DNA from: an uncultured Verrucomicrobia subdivision 3 bacterium
GTDB taxonomy: Bacteria; Verrucomicrobiota; Verrucomicrobiia; Limisphaerales; UBA11358
DNA: 40,808 nucleotides
Assembly: GCA_903842235.1 (NCBI GenBank)
Contig: CAIMLG010000196.1
Span: 1-40,808, forward strand
Reading direction: 5' to 3'
The notes beneath the pieces are model-generated. The model did no database searches, was not told the origin of the DNA, and worked only from the letters and a program-made list of their open reading frames with translations. The translations under genes were made by a program, and so were the position numbers. This document shows, piece after piece, positions 7,643 to 15,715 of the stretch (position 1 is its first letter; each line of letters starts with the position of its first letter).

Positions 7643-10432
7643 TTATTCCTCGTCGCGCGTCGGAAACTCAAAAGTAATTTTCCCTTTTTTGTCCATCACG
7701 AGAAACGCGGGGAACGGCTTGCCCGATTTGGAGATGAACTTGTCCAGCACGTCGCTCTTGCGGGCCTTGAGAATCTTCGCGGCCTGCGCCGGCTCGATGG
7801 GCTGCTCCAAAATCGTCTTGCCGATCTTGAATTTGCAGGACTTGGCCTCGCGCTGGGAATTTTCGCAGACGTAGCCCGGCGCCACGTCAAACACTTTGCC
7901 GCCGCACTTGGGACATTGGCCCACCTCGGCCTGGCCGGTGAAATCAATTTTCGGTGGCGGTTCGCCCGGCTTGGTTTTGCCCTTCCGCTCCCGCGGCGCA
8001 AACTCAAACGCGGTCTTGCCGTCCTTCACGATCAGGAAAGCCTCAAATTTCCGGTTCGTCTTGTTGGAAACAAACCCCTTCAGCAAATCCGTCTTGCCAT
8101 CGGCCAATAGTTTTTTGACCTGCTCGGGTGAGATTTCCTGCTGGAGAATGATTTTGCCCGTGCGGAATTTGCAACTTTGATCCGCGCCGGCCTGTTTTTC
8201 GCAGACGTAATTCATCCCGCCGTCAAACACATGGGCCCCGCACGCCGGGCATTTGCCGAGCGGTTCCTTGCCGGTGAAATCCACGGGCGCCTCGCCTTCC
8301 TTGGGCGTGTTGCCGAAATCAAACTCCACCTTATGCTCGGCGCTCAGCTTCAGCACGGCAGCGAACGGAAAACCCTGCTTGCTGCGGAAACCCTGCAAGG
8401 GCCCGATGATTTTTTTCGCGATGATCTGCTCAACTTCTTCCGGCTCGAACATCCGGCTGCACAGCGTTTTCCAGAACGCGAAATCACAGCCGTCCTTGAT
8501 GCATTGATACTGCTTGTATTTTTCGTGAATCTCGCCGCCGCACTTGGGGCACGGCACATTCAGCTTGCCGAAATCGCCGGGAATGGTGTCCTGCTCAAAC
8601 TGCTTGGCGCGGTCCACAATCTTCCGCGTCATATCGGCAATGCCCGCCATGAATTGCGCGCGGCTGATCTTCTTCCGCTGCATTTCCTTCAACTGAAACT
8701 CCCAGTCGCCGGTCAACTCGGGCCTTGTCAATTCAGGAATGCCCAGACCATTTAGCAATTCCATCAGCGAAAACGCTTTCGCGGTGGCCTGCAATTCGCG
8801 ACCGTTGCGATGGACATAATCTTCATATATCAAACCTTCAATCGTCGCCGCGCGCGTGGCCGGTGTGCCGAGACCTTTCTCGCTCATCGCCTCGCGCAGT
8901 TCGTCGTCGTCAATGAGTTTGCCCGCGCCTTCCATCGCCGAAAGCAGCGTGGCTTCCGAATATCTGGCCGGCGGTTTGGTGACATTTTCTTTGACCTCGA
9001 TGTTCGCGGTCTTGACGGTCTCGCCTGCTTTCACTGGCGCGAGGCTCGGCGTTTCGTCGGAGTCCGATTGCTTGCCGTAAACCGTGAGCCAGCCCGGCGA
9101 GACCAACACTTTGCCCGCGCTCTTGAACGGCTCGCCTTCGACGCGCGTGATTCGATTCGTTTCCAAGAATTCCGCCGCCGGATAGAAAATGGCGAGGAAG
9201 CGTTTCGTGACCAGGTCGTAGAGTTTTTGCTCCGGCTCGCTCAAGGATTTCGGTGCAAGCTGCGTCGGGATGATCGCGAAGTGATCCGAGACTTTGGCAT
9301 TATTAAAGATGCGCTTGTTCGGATGCACCCAGCCTCTTTTCAAAATCTGGTCGGCAAATACGGAATAACCCGTCACGCCGCCCAGCATGCCCAGCGTGCT
9401 CTTCACGGTGGGAATATAATCTTCCGGCAGCGCCCGCGAATCGGTTCTCGGATACGTGAGGACTTTATGCTTTTCGTAAAGCGCCTGCGCCAGCCCCAAC
9501 GTGTTCTTGGCGCTGAAACCGAACCGCGAGTTCGCTTCGCGTTGCAAGCTGGTCAGGTCGTAGAGCAACGGCGACATCGAAGTCGTCGGCTTGCTTTCCT
9601 CGGTGACAATGCCGGGCTTGCCGAGACATTTCGCGCGAATAGCTTCGGCTTGCGCCACGTCCCAAACGCGGTCGGCTTTAGCCTGCTCATCGTCTTCGGA
9701 CTTGGAAAAATTTTCATCAAACCAACGTCCCGGATACTGACCCGCTGCGGCATCAAATGTACCGATGACTTCCCAAAAATCGCGCGACACAAATTTCCGG
9801 ATCTTTGCCTCGCGCTCGACCAAAATCGCCAGCGTCGGCGTCTGCACGCGGCCGACCGTGGTTTTGAAAAAACCGCCGAGCTTGGAATTGAACGCCGTCA
9901 TGGCCCGCGTGCCGTTAATGCCCACCAGCCAGTCGGCCTCGCTGCGGCTCGTCGCCGCGTCCGAAAGTGGCTGCATGGATTCGTCGCTCTTCAGCACCGC
10001 AAAACCCTCTCGAATGGCAGCGGGCGTCATGGATTGAAGCCAGAGCCGCTGGATGGGCTGCGGGGCTTTGGTGTAGCGGACGATGTTGCGGAAGATTAAT
10101 TCCCCTTCCCGCCCGGCGTCGCAGGCATTGATGAGCGAGGTGACGTCTTTGCGTTTGATCAGTTTGGCAACGGCGCGCAAACGCGGCGCCGTCTTTTCAA
10201 TCGGCGTGAGATCAAAATACGGCGGGATGACCGGCAGGCATTTGAAGGTCCATTTGCCGCGCGCGGCCTCGACGCCCTCCGGCGGCACAATGGTCAGCAA
10301 ATGACCGACGGCCGACGAGATGACATACTCGTCGTTCTCGAAATAGTCGTCATGTTTCTGAAACTTACCGAGCGCCTTGCTGAGGTCGCTGGCGACGGAC
10401 GGTTTCTCGGCGATGATGAGAGTTTTACCCAT
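7643..10432 (-). CDS. topB: DNA topoisomerase III (type IA) with extended zinc-ribbon C-terminus
   Basis: The enzyme cleaves one DNA strand and passes the other through, and usually acts on recombination and replication intermediates. The Toprim domain starts at MGKTLIIAEKPSVASDL, with the acidic motif D-A-G-R-E-G at 105-110. The catalytic tyrosine is Y327 in LTYPRTDS. The core ends near residue 620. At 929 residues it is much longer than E. coli TopB (about 650) because three C-terminal repeats follow, each with CPKCGG-type cysteine pairs plus a K-I-L-E/Q...L-L...F-x-S-K-x-x-R-x-F-x-A-F-L module (Toprim C-terminal repeat type). The ATG at 10432 has a GAAAGG sequence about 9 bases upstream, one of the few good ribosome sites in the window. 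It is divergent from the helicase gene. Confidence 0.93.
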   Translation of the reverse strand: MGKTLIIAEKPSVASDLSKALGKFQKHDDYFENDEYVISSAVGHLLTIVPPEGVEAARGKWTFKCLPVIPPYFDLTPIEKTAPRLRAVAKLIKRKDVTSLINACDAGREGELIFRNIVRYTKAPQPIQRLWLQSMTPAAIREGFAVLKSDESMQPLSDAATSRSEADWLVGINGTRAMTAFNSKLGGFFKTTVGRVQTPTLAILVEREAKIRKFVSRDFWEVIGTFDAAAGQYPGRWFDENFSKSEDDEQAKADRVWDVAQAEAIRAKCLGKPGIVTEESKPTTSMSPLLYDLTSLQREANSRFGFSAKNTLGLAQALYEKHKVLTYPRTDSRALPEDYIPTVKSTLGMLGGVTGYSVFADQILKRGWVHPNKRIFNNAKVSDHFAIIPTQLAPKSLSEPEQKLYDLVTKRFLAIFYPAAEFLETNRITRVEGEPFKSAGKVLVSPGWLTVYGKQSDSDETPSLAPVKAGETVKTANIEVKENVTKPPARYSEATLLSAMEGAGKLIDDDELREAMSEKGLGTPATRAATIEGLIYEDYVHRNGRELQATAKAFSLMELLNGLGIPELTRPELTGDWEFQLKEMQRKKISRAQFMAGIADMTRKIVDRAKQFEQDTIPGDFGKLNVPCPKCGGEIHEKYKQYQCIKDGCDFAFWKTLCSRMFEPEEVEQIIAKKIIGPLQGFRSKQGFPFAAVLKLSAEHKVEFDFGNTPKEGEAPVDFTGKEPLGKCPACGAHVFDGGMNYVCEKQAGADQSCKFRTGKIILQQEISPEQVKKLLADGKTDLLKGFVSNKTNRKFEAFLIVKDGKTAFEFAPRERKGKTKPGEPPPKIDFTGQAEVGQCPKCGGKVFDVAPGYVCENSQREAKSCKFKIGKTILEQPIEPAQAAKILKARKSDVLDKFISKSGKPFPAFLVMDKKGKITFEFPTRDEE

Positions 10433-10504
10433 AATGCGGCCTTTCTTTACGCCGTGCGCCGCCCGGAGCGCAACTTAATTTTTATCTGGGCAACACAATT
10501 TTCA

Positions 10505-10580
10505 ACCACGGATGACCACGGATTATGCGTTAAAAAGCCAACTAGACTTGATGCGAATTTCACGAATTATCACTAATTTT
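10505..10580. repeat. Degenerate intergenic repeat (CCACGGAT / CACGAAT type)
   Basis: The stretch contains ACCACGGATGACCACGGATT followed by GCGAATTTCACGAATTATCAC, that is, tandem short units CCACGGAT and a nearby CACGAA motif. Similar degenerate units are, from memory, frequent between genes in Verrucomicrobiota and related genomes; copy number here cannot be checked. It lies in the topB upstream region and contains no gene. Confidence 0.4.
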
Positions 10581-10861
10581 TTGGGCAAGGAAAGGAGCTG
10601 CGCGACGTTCGGGGAGAACAGCGGCGGCGGCGGGCGGCCGCACTCCAAGACGTGGGCGCGTTTGCGGAGAGCTTTCTGCCCGCGCGCCCAACCGACGGGG
10701 CCATGTGATTTCCGAACCGTGGCAGGCAATCCAGCCGGGTTCGGGGCGAGCCGGGCGCACGAATTTTGAACACAAATCCGGGCGGGAAGTCTATTGATAT
10801 GCTAAACATAAGGCTTTTGTCGCCGACGACGCTACCGCGGTGAAAAGTTCTTCAAGTTCAA

Positions 10862-11025
10862 CAGGACGTTGTCGTCGTGCGTCCTGATCGGTTTTGGGGT
10901 CGGCCACCGATGGGTGACCGGCCCCAGTCTTTTGGCCGTGAGCCGGGGCGGTCAGCGGAGTGGACAATGCAGATTTGACTTCATCGACTGTCTCGCGTGA
11001 TGGAAGCGCGGTTCCTCCGCGCTTG
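10862..11025 (+). other. Structured intergenic region upstream of the helicase gene
   Basis: The gap 10433-11059 holds no gene I can support. This part contains consecutive strong inverted repeats: a 7-bp stem CAGGACG/CGTCCTG (10862-10868 and 10880-10886), a 10-bp stem with one mismatch GGTCGG-C-CACC/GGTG-A-CCGGCC (10898-10923), and AAGCGCGG/CCGCGCTT with a 5-base loop just after 11000. They could be part of a leader RNA of the helicase gene, a small RNA, or a dispersed repeat. A minus-strand reading frame across it has no recognisable product. Confidence 0.4.
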
Positions 11026-11059
11026 CGTTCGGAGGGGGGCAAATTAAACTCCGCGCCCG

Positions 11060-13081
11060 ATGTTGGATTTGTCCACCCTCAACCCGCAGCAACGCCAGGC
11101 CGCCGAAACCATTCGCGGCCCGGTGCTCATTCTGGCGGGTGCCGGCACGGGCAAGACCCGCGTCATCACCTTCCGCATTGCCCACATGGTCCGCCACGGC
11201 ATCCCGCCGGGCCACATTCTCGGCGTGACCTTCACCAACAAGGCCGCCCGCGAAATGCAGGAGCGCGTCACCAAGCTGCTGCCCAAGCGCAAGATCGTGG
11301 AGGGCCAGAAGCCCGACCGCCCGACCATCTGCACGTTCCATTCGCTGTGCGTGAAAATTTTGCGGCAGCACATCGAGAAGCTCGGTTACAAAAAGAATTT
11401 CGTCATCTACGACGAATCCGAGCAGCTGGCCGCCATCAAAAAAATTCTCTCGGCCATTTCCGTGAAGGGCGAGAAGGTGGACCCCGGCGCGGTGCTCGGC
11501 CTGTTGAGCAAGTTCAAGAACGGCGGCGAAAACGCCAAGGCGTTCGTGGACCCGAACCTCCGCGCCATGGCGCAGCACGTGGCCAAGCGCTACGAATCCG
11601 CCCTGCACGCCTGCAACGCGGTGGATTTCGATGATTTGATCCTGCTCACGCTCCGTTTGTTCCGCGAACATCCCGACGCGCTGGCCGCCTGCCGCGACAA
11701 GTATCGCTACGTGATGGTGGACGAGTATCAGGACACCAACGCGGCGCAGTTCGAGCTCGTCCACTCGCTCACGCAGGAGCACCGGAATTTCTGCGTGGTG
11801 GGCGACGACGACCAGAGCATCTACGGCTGGCGCGGCGCGGAGATCGCCAACCTGCTGAACCTCGAGGAACATTATCCCGAGGTCAAAATCGTCAAGCTGG
11901 AACAGAATTACCGCAGCACCTCCACCATTCTCAACGCCGCCAACGCCATCATCAAAAACAATGCGCGGCGCCGCGGCAAAACCCTCTGGTCCGGCAAGGG
12001 GGCCGGCGCCAAGATTCAGCTCAACACCTACGCCAGCGACGAGGACGAGGCGCGCGAGGTGGTCAACCAGATCGAATTCAAGCGGCTGGCGCACCGGATT
12101 CCGTGGCAGGACTGCGCCATTCTATTTCGCACGAACCAGCAGGCGCGGCCGCTGGAAACCGCGCTGCGCACGGCCAACGTGCGTTACCATTTGATCGGCG
12201 GCCAGAGCTTTTTCGACCGTCGCGAGGTGAAGGATTTCCTCGCCTACCTGAAAACCTTCATTAATCCGCACGACGACATCAGCCTCCTGCGCATCGCCAA
12301 CGTCCCCGCGCGCGGCCTTAGCGACGTCACCATGGAACGTCTGCTCGGCGCGAGCCACGAGCGGAAATCCTCGGTGTTCACCGCCATGAAAAATCCGCTG
12401 GTGACCACCACGTTTCAGAAGAATACTCGCGAATGCATCGAGGCGTTCGTCGCGTATGTTGAAGTGGAGCAGCAGCAGTTGCAGACCACCGACAATAGCT
12501 TCCGCCTGCAGGCGTGGGCGGAACATTTTCTGAACGAGACCGGCTATTTCACCGAGTTGAAGCGCCTGGAAAAGAACCCGGAAAACGCCGAAAGCCGCAT
12601 CCGCAACTTGCGCGAACTGACGGCCACCATGGACGGCGTCGGCAACGCGCCGACGGAGAGGCTGGAAAACTTTTTAGAGAATCTCACGCTCGACAGCGAC
12701 CGCGAGGAGGAAAAAGAAAACACGCAGGACGCCGTGACGCTCATCACCATGCACTCGTGCAAGGGCCTGGAGTTTCCGCACGTCTTCGTCGTCGGCCTAG
12801 AGGACGGCCTGCTGCCGCATACGCGCTCCAAAGTGGAGGGCACGCTGGACGAAGAACGCCGGCTGTTCTACGTCGCCGTGACGCGCGCCATGCAAACGCT
12901 GGCCATCAGCCACTGCGGCGGCCGCAAGAAATACGGCCAGGTTTTGCCATGCCATCCGTCGCCGTTCCTGAAGGAACTGCCCGAGGAACTCGTCGATCAT
13001 TCCGACGCAAAATCCAAGACACCCGTCGCGCAGGAATCCGGGAAAAATCTCTTCGCCGCCATGCGCTCCGCGATTTCGTAA
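11060..13081 (+). CDS. ATP-dependent DNA helicase of the UvrD/PcrA/Rep family
   Basis: This is a superfamily 1A 3'-5' helicase for repair and replication restart. The protein has 673 residues, near the usual 650-720. Motifs in order: Walker A AGAGTGKT (near 26-33), Ia TFTNKAAREMQER, II DEYQDTN, III VVGDDDQSIYGWRGAE, IV LEQNYRST, V ITMHSCKGLEFPHVFVVGLEDG and VI EERRLFYVAVTRA. The C-terminus is short and lacks the Tudor-like RNA polymerase-binding end of some PcrA proteins as far as I can see. No Shine-Dalgarno sequence precedes the ATG. It is divergent from topB; the shared intergenic region is unusually structured. Exact subtype (UvrD, PcrA or Rep) is not resolved. Confidence 0.93.
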   Translation: MLDLSTLNPQQRQAAETIRGPVLILAGAGTGKTRVITFRIAHMVRHGIPPGHILGVTFTNKAAREMQERVTKLLPKRKIVEGQKPDRPTICTFHSLCVKILRQHIEKLGYKKNFVIYDESEQLAAIKKILSAISVKGEKVDPGAVLGLLSKFKNGGENAKAFVDPNLRAMAQHVAKRYESALHACNAVDFDDLILLTLRLFREHPDALAACRDKYRYVMVDEYQDTNAAQFELVHSLTQEHRNFCVVGDDDQSIYGWRGAEIANLLNLEEHYPEVKIVKLEQNYRSTSTILNAANAIIKNNARRRGKTLWSGKGAGAKIQLNTYASDEDEAREVVNQIEFKRLAHRIPWQDCAILFRTNQQARPLETALRTANVRYHLIGGQSFFDRREVKDFLAYLKTFINPHDDISLLRIANVPARGLSDVTMERLLGASHERKSSVFTAMKNPLVTTTFQKNTRECIEAFVAYVEVEQQQLQTTDNSFRLQAWAEHFLNETGYFTELKRLEKNPENAESRIRNLRELTATMDGVGNAPTERLENFLENLTLDSDREEEKENTQDAVTLITMHSCKGLEFPHVFVVGLEDGLLPHTRSKVEGTLDEERRLFYVAVTRAMQTLAISHCGGRKKYGQVLPCHPSPFLKELPEELVDHSDAKSKTPVAQESGKNLFAAMRSAIS

Positions 13082-13187
13082 ACGTCAATCAACCAACGGT
13101 CTTTCCCTTCTTTAGCTTACGGTCAGAGACCGCAGGTGAACCGAGCCCCGATGCGTTTCCCCACAGATAGCAAATTACAACCATCTG

Positions 13188-13243
13188 AGCGCCCCGTGGG
13201 GAGGCGCTGCTGCGCAGCCGGGTTGGCTGACCAGCGGGTCAGC
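13188..13243. repeat. Cluster of three intergenic palindromes
   Basis: Three hairpins follow each other: AGCGCC...GGCGCT with an inner CCCC/GGGG (13188-13208), the perfect palindrome GCTGCGCAGC (13209-13218), and GCTGACC/GGTCAGC with a 4-base loop (13226-13243). There is no T-run, so simple termination is unlikely. The arrangement is REP-like. It sits in the 13082-13473 gap between the helicase and the cytochrome-GSDH gene, which otherwise shows only a short CGGTC/GACCG repeat near 13122 and no gene. Confidence 0.45.
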
Positions 13244-13473
13244 ACTACCGGTTAGGCGTTGGTGCCAATGTTTTTGGGTTTTGCCCAATTTCGGCAGGAT
13301 TGGTCCGCCCTTTAGTTCCGTCCACGAGAGAGGACCACATCAATAAGACTTTCGACTACTCATCAACAGATTGACATATGTCCAGCGCGGTGGATATTGC
13401 GGCCGATTTTAATATGCAGCCCGTCACGACTTATTTCAGCGCGTTCAATAACAAGCCTAAACATTTTAGATTA

Positions 13474-14904
13474 ATGACAGATTTTATAATCCCTCGGCAA
13501 AAAGTGTTGCTCGCCGCACTGTTTCTAGCCAGCGCGGGTGTTCTGGTGGAAGCCCGCGATATTCCGGCATTTTTTAACGAGGTCTGCGCCAATTGCCACG
13601 GGAAAAATCTGGAAGGCGCCCAAGCACCCAGTCTGCTCAAGCCGGATATATTCCGCCATGGCGGCGATGATGCCAGCCTGGCCCACAGCATCAGCGAGGG
13701 CTATCCCACAAACGGCATGGTGCCGTGGAAAACTGTTTTATCCCCGGCGGAAATCCGGGTGATGGTGGTCTTTATCCGCGAAAAACAGGAGCAATTCCGG
13801 CGCGGGCAACTGACGTTTCCCAAACCGACGGACGGTCAGGTGGTAACGAGTCTCGAACACAAATTTCGCATCAAACAGGTGGCTGAGGGGTTTAAAACGC
13901 CGTGGTCCATGGCGTTCCTGCCGGACGGACGGATATTGGTCACGGAATTGCCCGGTCAATTGCGCGTAGTCAAGGAAGGCGAACCACTCAGCGCTCCGGT
14001 GAGCGGCACCCCAGTGGTGCGGTATCGCGGCCAAGGCGGGTTGATGGAGGTGGCCCTGCACCCACACTATGCCACTAATGGCTGGGTTTATTTGACCTTT
14101 AGCGATCCGTTCACCAACGCCACGGGCCAAGTGTTGGGACTGACGGCGGTGGCGCGCGGCCGCATCAAGGACAACCGCTGGACAGATGGCGAGATCATTT
14201 TCCGCGCGCCCTATTCGTTCTACAAACCCTCCGACATTCATTTCGGCTCGCGCCTAGCCTTTGATGATACCGGCCATCTGTTTTTCTCGATGGGGGAGCG
14301 CGGGGAAAAAGACAATGCTCAGGACATTACCCGCCCCAACGGCAAGATTCACCGGATTTTCGATGACGGCCGCATTCCCCCCGACAATCCGTTCGTCGGC
14401 GTTTCCAACGCCTTTCCCAGTATTTGGAGCTACGGCCACCGCAACCCGCAAGGTCTGGCCCTAGATCCAGTTACCGGCGTACTTTGGGAGGCGGAGCATG
14501 GGCCGCGCGGCGGCGATGAAATCAACCTGATTCAAAAAGGCCTTAATTATGGCTGGCCAATCATCAGCTACGGCATGGATTACAACGGCGCCCCGATTGC
14601 CGAGGGCACTGCCAAGGAGGGCTTGGAACAGCCGATTACTTATTGGACGCCGTCCATCGCCGTCTGTGCCATCAATTTCTACCACGGTGAAAAATTTTTC
14701 CGTTGGCAAAACAACTTGCTGGCCACCGCGCTGGCTCAACAGGAATTACGGCGGCTGGTCATTGACGGCCATCGCGTGGTGGAACAGGAAATTTTGTTCA
14801 AGGATATTGGCCGCGTTCGCTACGTCACCACCGGGCCGGATGGCTGTGTGTATGTGCTGCTCAACAATCCCGACCGCATGATCCGGTTGGAGCCGGTTCC
14901 ATGA
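13474..14904 (+). CDS. Cytochrome c - PQQ-dependent aldose sugar dehydrogenase fusion
   Basis: This is an exported quinoprotein of about 476 residues. A signal peptide (residues 1-27, MTDFIIPRQKVLLAALFLAS...) is followed by a class I cytochrome c domain with heme motif CANCH (C38, C41, H42), then a six-bladed beta-propeller of the soluble glucose/aldose dehydrogenase type (GSDH). Typical GSDH stretches include PWSMAFLPDGRILVTE, Q-G-G-L-M-E-V-A-L-H-P, G-H-R-N-P-Q-G-L-A and E-H-G-P-R-G-G-D-E. The expected reaction is oxidation of an aldose in the periplasm, with electrons passed through the fused heme to the respiratory chain (inference). The ATG at 13474 gives a clean signal peptide; an upstream ATG at 13378 is possible. 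Its stop overlaps the pseudopilin start by 4 bases. Confidence 0.85.
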   Translation: MTDFIIPRQKVLLAALFLASAGVLVEARDIPAFFNEVCANCHGKNLEGAQAPSLLKPDIFRHGGDDASLAHSISEGYPTNGMVPWKTVLSPAEIRVMVVFIREKQEQFRRGQLTFPKPTDGQVVTSLEHKFRIKQVAEGFKTPWSMAFLPDGRILVTELPGQLRVVKEGEPLSAPVSGTPVVRYRGQGGLMEVALHPHYATNGWVYLTFSDPFTNATGQVLGLTAVARGRIKDNRWTDGEIIFRAPYSFYKPSDIHFGSRLAFDDTGHLFFSMGERGEKDNAQDITRPNGKIHRIFDDGRIPPDNPFVGVSNAFPSIWSYGHRNPQGLALDPVTGVLWEAEHGPRGGDEINLIQKGLNYGWPIISYGMDYNGAPIAEGTAKEGLEQPITYWTPSIAVCAINFYHGEKFFRWQNNLLATALAQQELRRLVIDGHRVVEQEILFKDIGRVRYVTTGPDGCVYVLLNNPDRMIRLEPVP

Positions 14905-15614
14905 TGAAAATGATGATGACCAAGGCTTTTACCCTAATTGAACTGCTGGTTGTCCTGGTCATCATCGCGATTCTGGCGGCAATGTTTTTGCCCGCGCTGA
15001 GCCGGGCCAAACAGCAGGCCCAACGGATCAAATGCCTGTCCAATTTACGGCAACAAGGCGTCGCTTGGCGGATCTACCTTGACGACAATAGCGGCCATTT
15101 TCCCGACCGCCGCGATTTGAAATCCACTCTGCCCGGCGGTTACCGCCCCTGGAGCAATTGGCCGCCAAGCGATCCCCGCGCCGGTTGGGCGTGGACCGTG
15201 TTGGGCACCATTCTGCCGACGCCCGGCGGGTGGACTTGTCCGGGCGAGGCAATGCGGAGTTGGACGACCGTGACCCAAGCCAGCCAGCCCGGCAGCGGCA
15301 CCGTGAATGCACCCCGAGTTGGCTACTGGATGTGGCGGTTTGACCGGCCAGATGAGCCGGTGCCGGCGGATAATTTCTGGGGGCGCACCGAAGCCGAAGT
15401 GGTCGCCTCCCTCCAGGCGGCCAACAATCCCGCCGCCGGTTTTCCCAATGGCCCCGGCGACGTGGAGCTCATCGTGGATGTTTATTTTCCCAATACCCTT
15501 TCCACCGTGGCCCCGGAGCTGCGCGGCCGCGCGGCCCATTCCGGAGGCCGCAACCGGTTCCTGCTCGACGGCCACGCCGACTACCTGCGCGATAACCGGA
15601 CGCCATTGAATTAA
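14901..15614 (+). CDS. Type II secretion/type IV pilus-like pseudopilin with H-X9-DG motif
   Basis: The 237-residue protein has the prepilin N-terminus KAFTLIELLVVLVIIAILA, processed by prepilin peptidase before the Phe and inserted as a single helix. The C-terminal part carries H-S-G-G-R-N-R-F-L-L-D-G, matching the H-X9-DG motif that marks large pseudopilin families in Planctomycetes and Verrucomicrobiota. The middle has paired cysteines near W-T-C-P-G. The start is one of several ATG codons at 14901-14910; the first overlaps the previous stop as ATGA, suggesting coupled translation with the sugar dehydrogenase. The function in these phyla is unknown; it may be a surface or secretion-associated pseudopilin. 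Confidence 0.85.
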   Translation: MMKMMMTKAFTLIELLVVLVIIAILAAMFLPALSRAKQQAQRIKCLSNLRQQGVAWRIYLDDNSGHFPDRRDLKSTLPGGYRPWSNWPPSDPRAGWAWTVLGTILPTPGGWTCPGEAMRSWTTVTQASQPGSGTVNAPRVGYWMWRFDRPDEPVPADNFWGRTEAEVVASLQAANNPAAGFPNGPGDVELIVDVYFPNTLSTVAPELRGRAAHSGGRNRFLLDGHADYLRDNRTPLN

Positions 15615-15676
15615 CCCCTTGAACGACAGCCGCGTTTTTACATTTTTGTTTATCACCGCGATTGACAGCGCGAGCT

Positions 15677-15700
15677 GATTTTGCCCAAATAAGCAAAATC
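15677..15700. promoter_or_regulatory. Perfect inverted repeat upstream of acs
   Basis: GATTTTGC (15677-15684) and GCAAAATC (15693-15700) form a perfect 8-bp inverted repeat with an 8-base spacer, ending 15 bases before the acs start. A TTGACA at 15662-15667 lies just upstream, so the repeat would overlap the -10/start region of a putative acs promoter. It could be an operator for a dimeric regulator or a 5' UTR hairpin; which of these is not decidable here. Confidence 0.45.
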
Positions 15701-15715
15701 CATCCTAAACATCAG

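Noticed and set aside
8810-10099. Long plus-strand open frame opposite topB
   Set aside because: Antisense shadow with Arg/Phe-rich composition; the opposite strand encodes a full topoisomerase with intact motifs.
10791-11042. Minus-strand frame of 83 codons in the topB/helicase gap
   Set aside because: It crosses several strong hairpins and has no recognisable family; more likely a structured or repeated non-coding region.
10952-12094. Long minus-strand open frame (380 codons) opposite the helicase gene
   Set aside because: It is a shadow of the GC-rich helicase coding sequence; low-complexity His/Gly/Val-rich translation and no recognisable domain.
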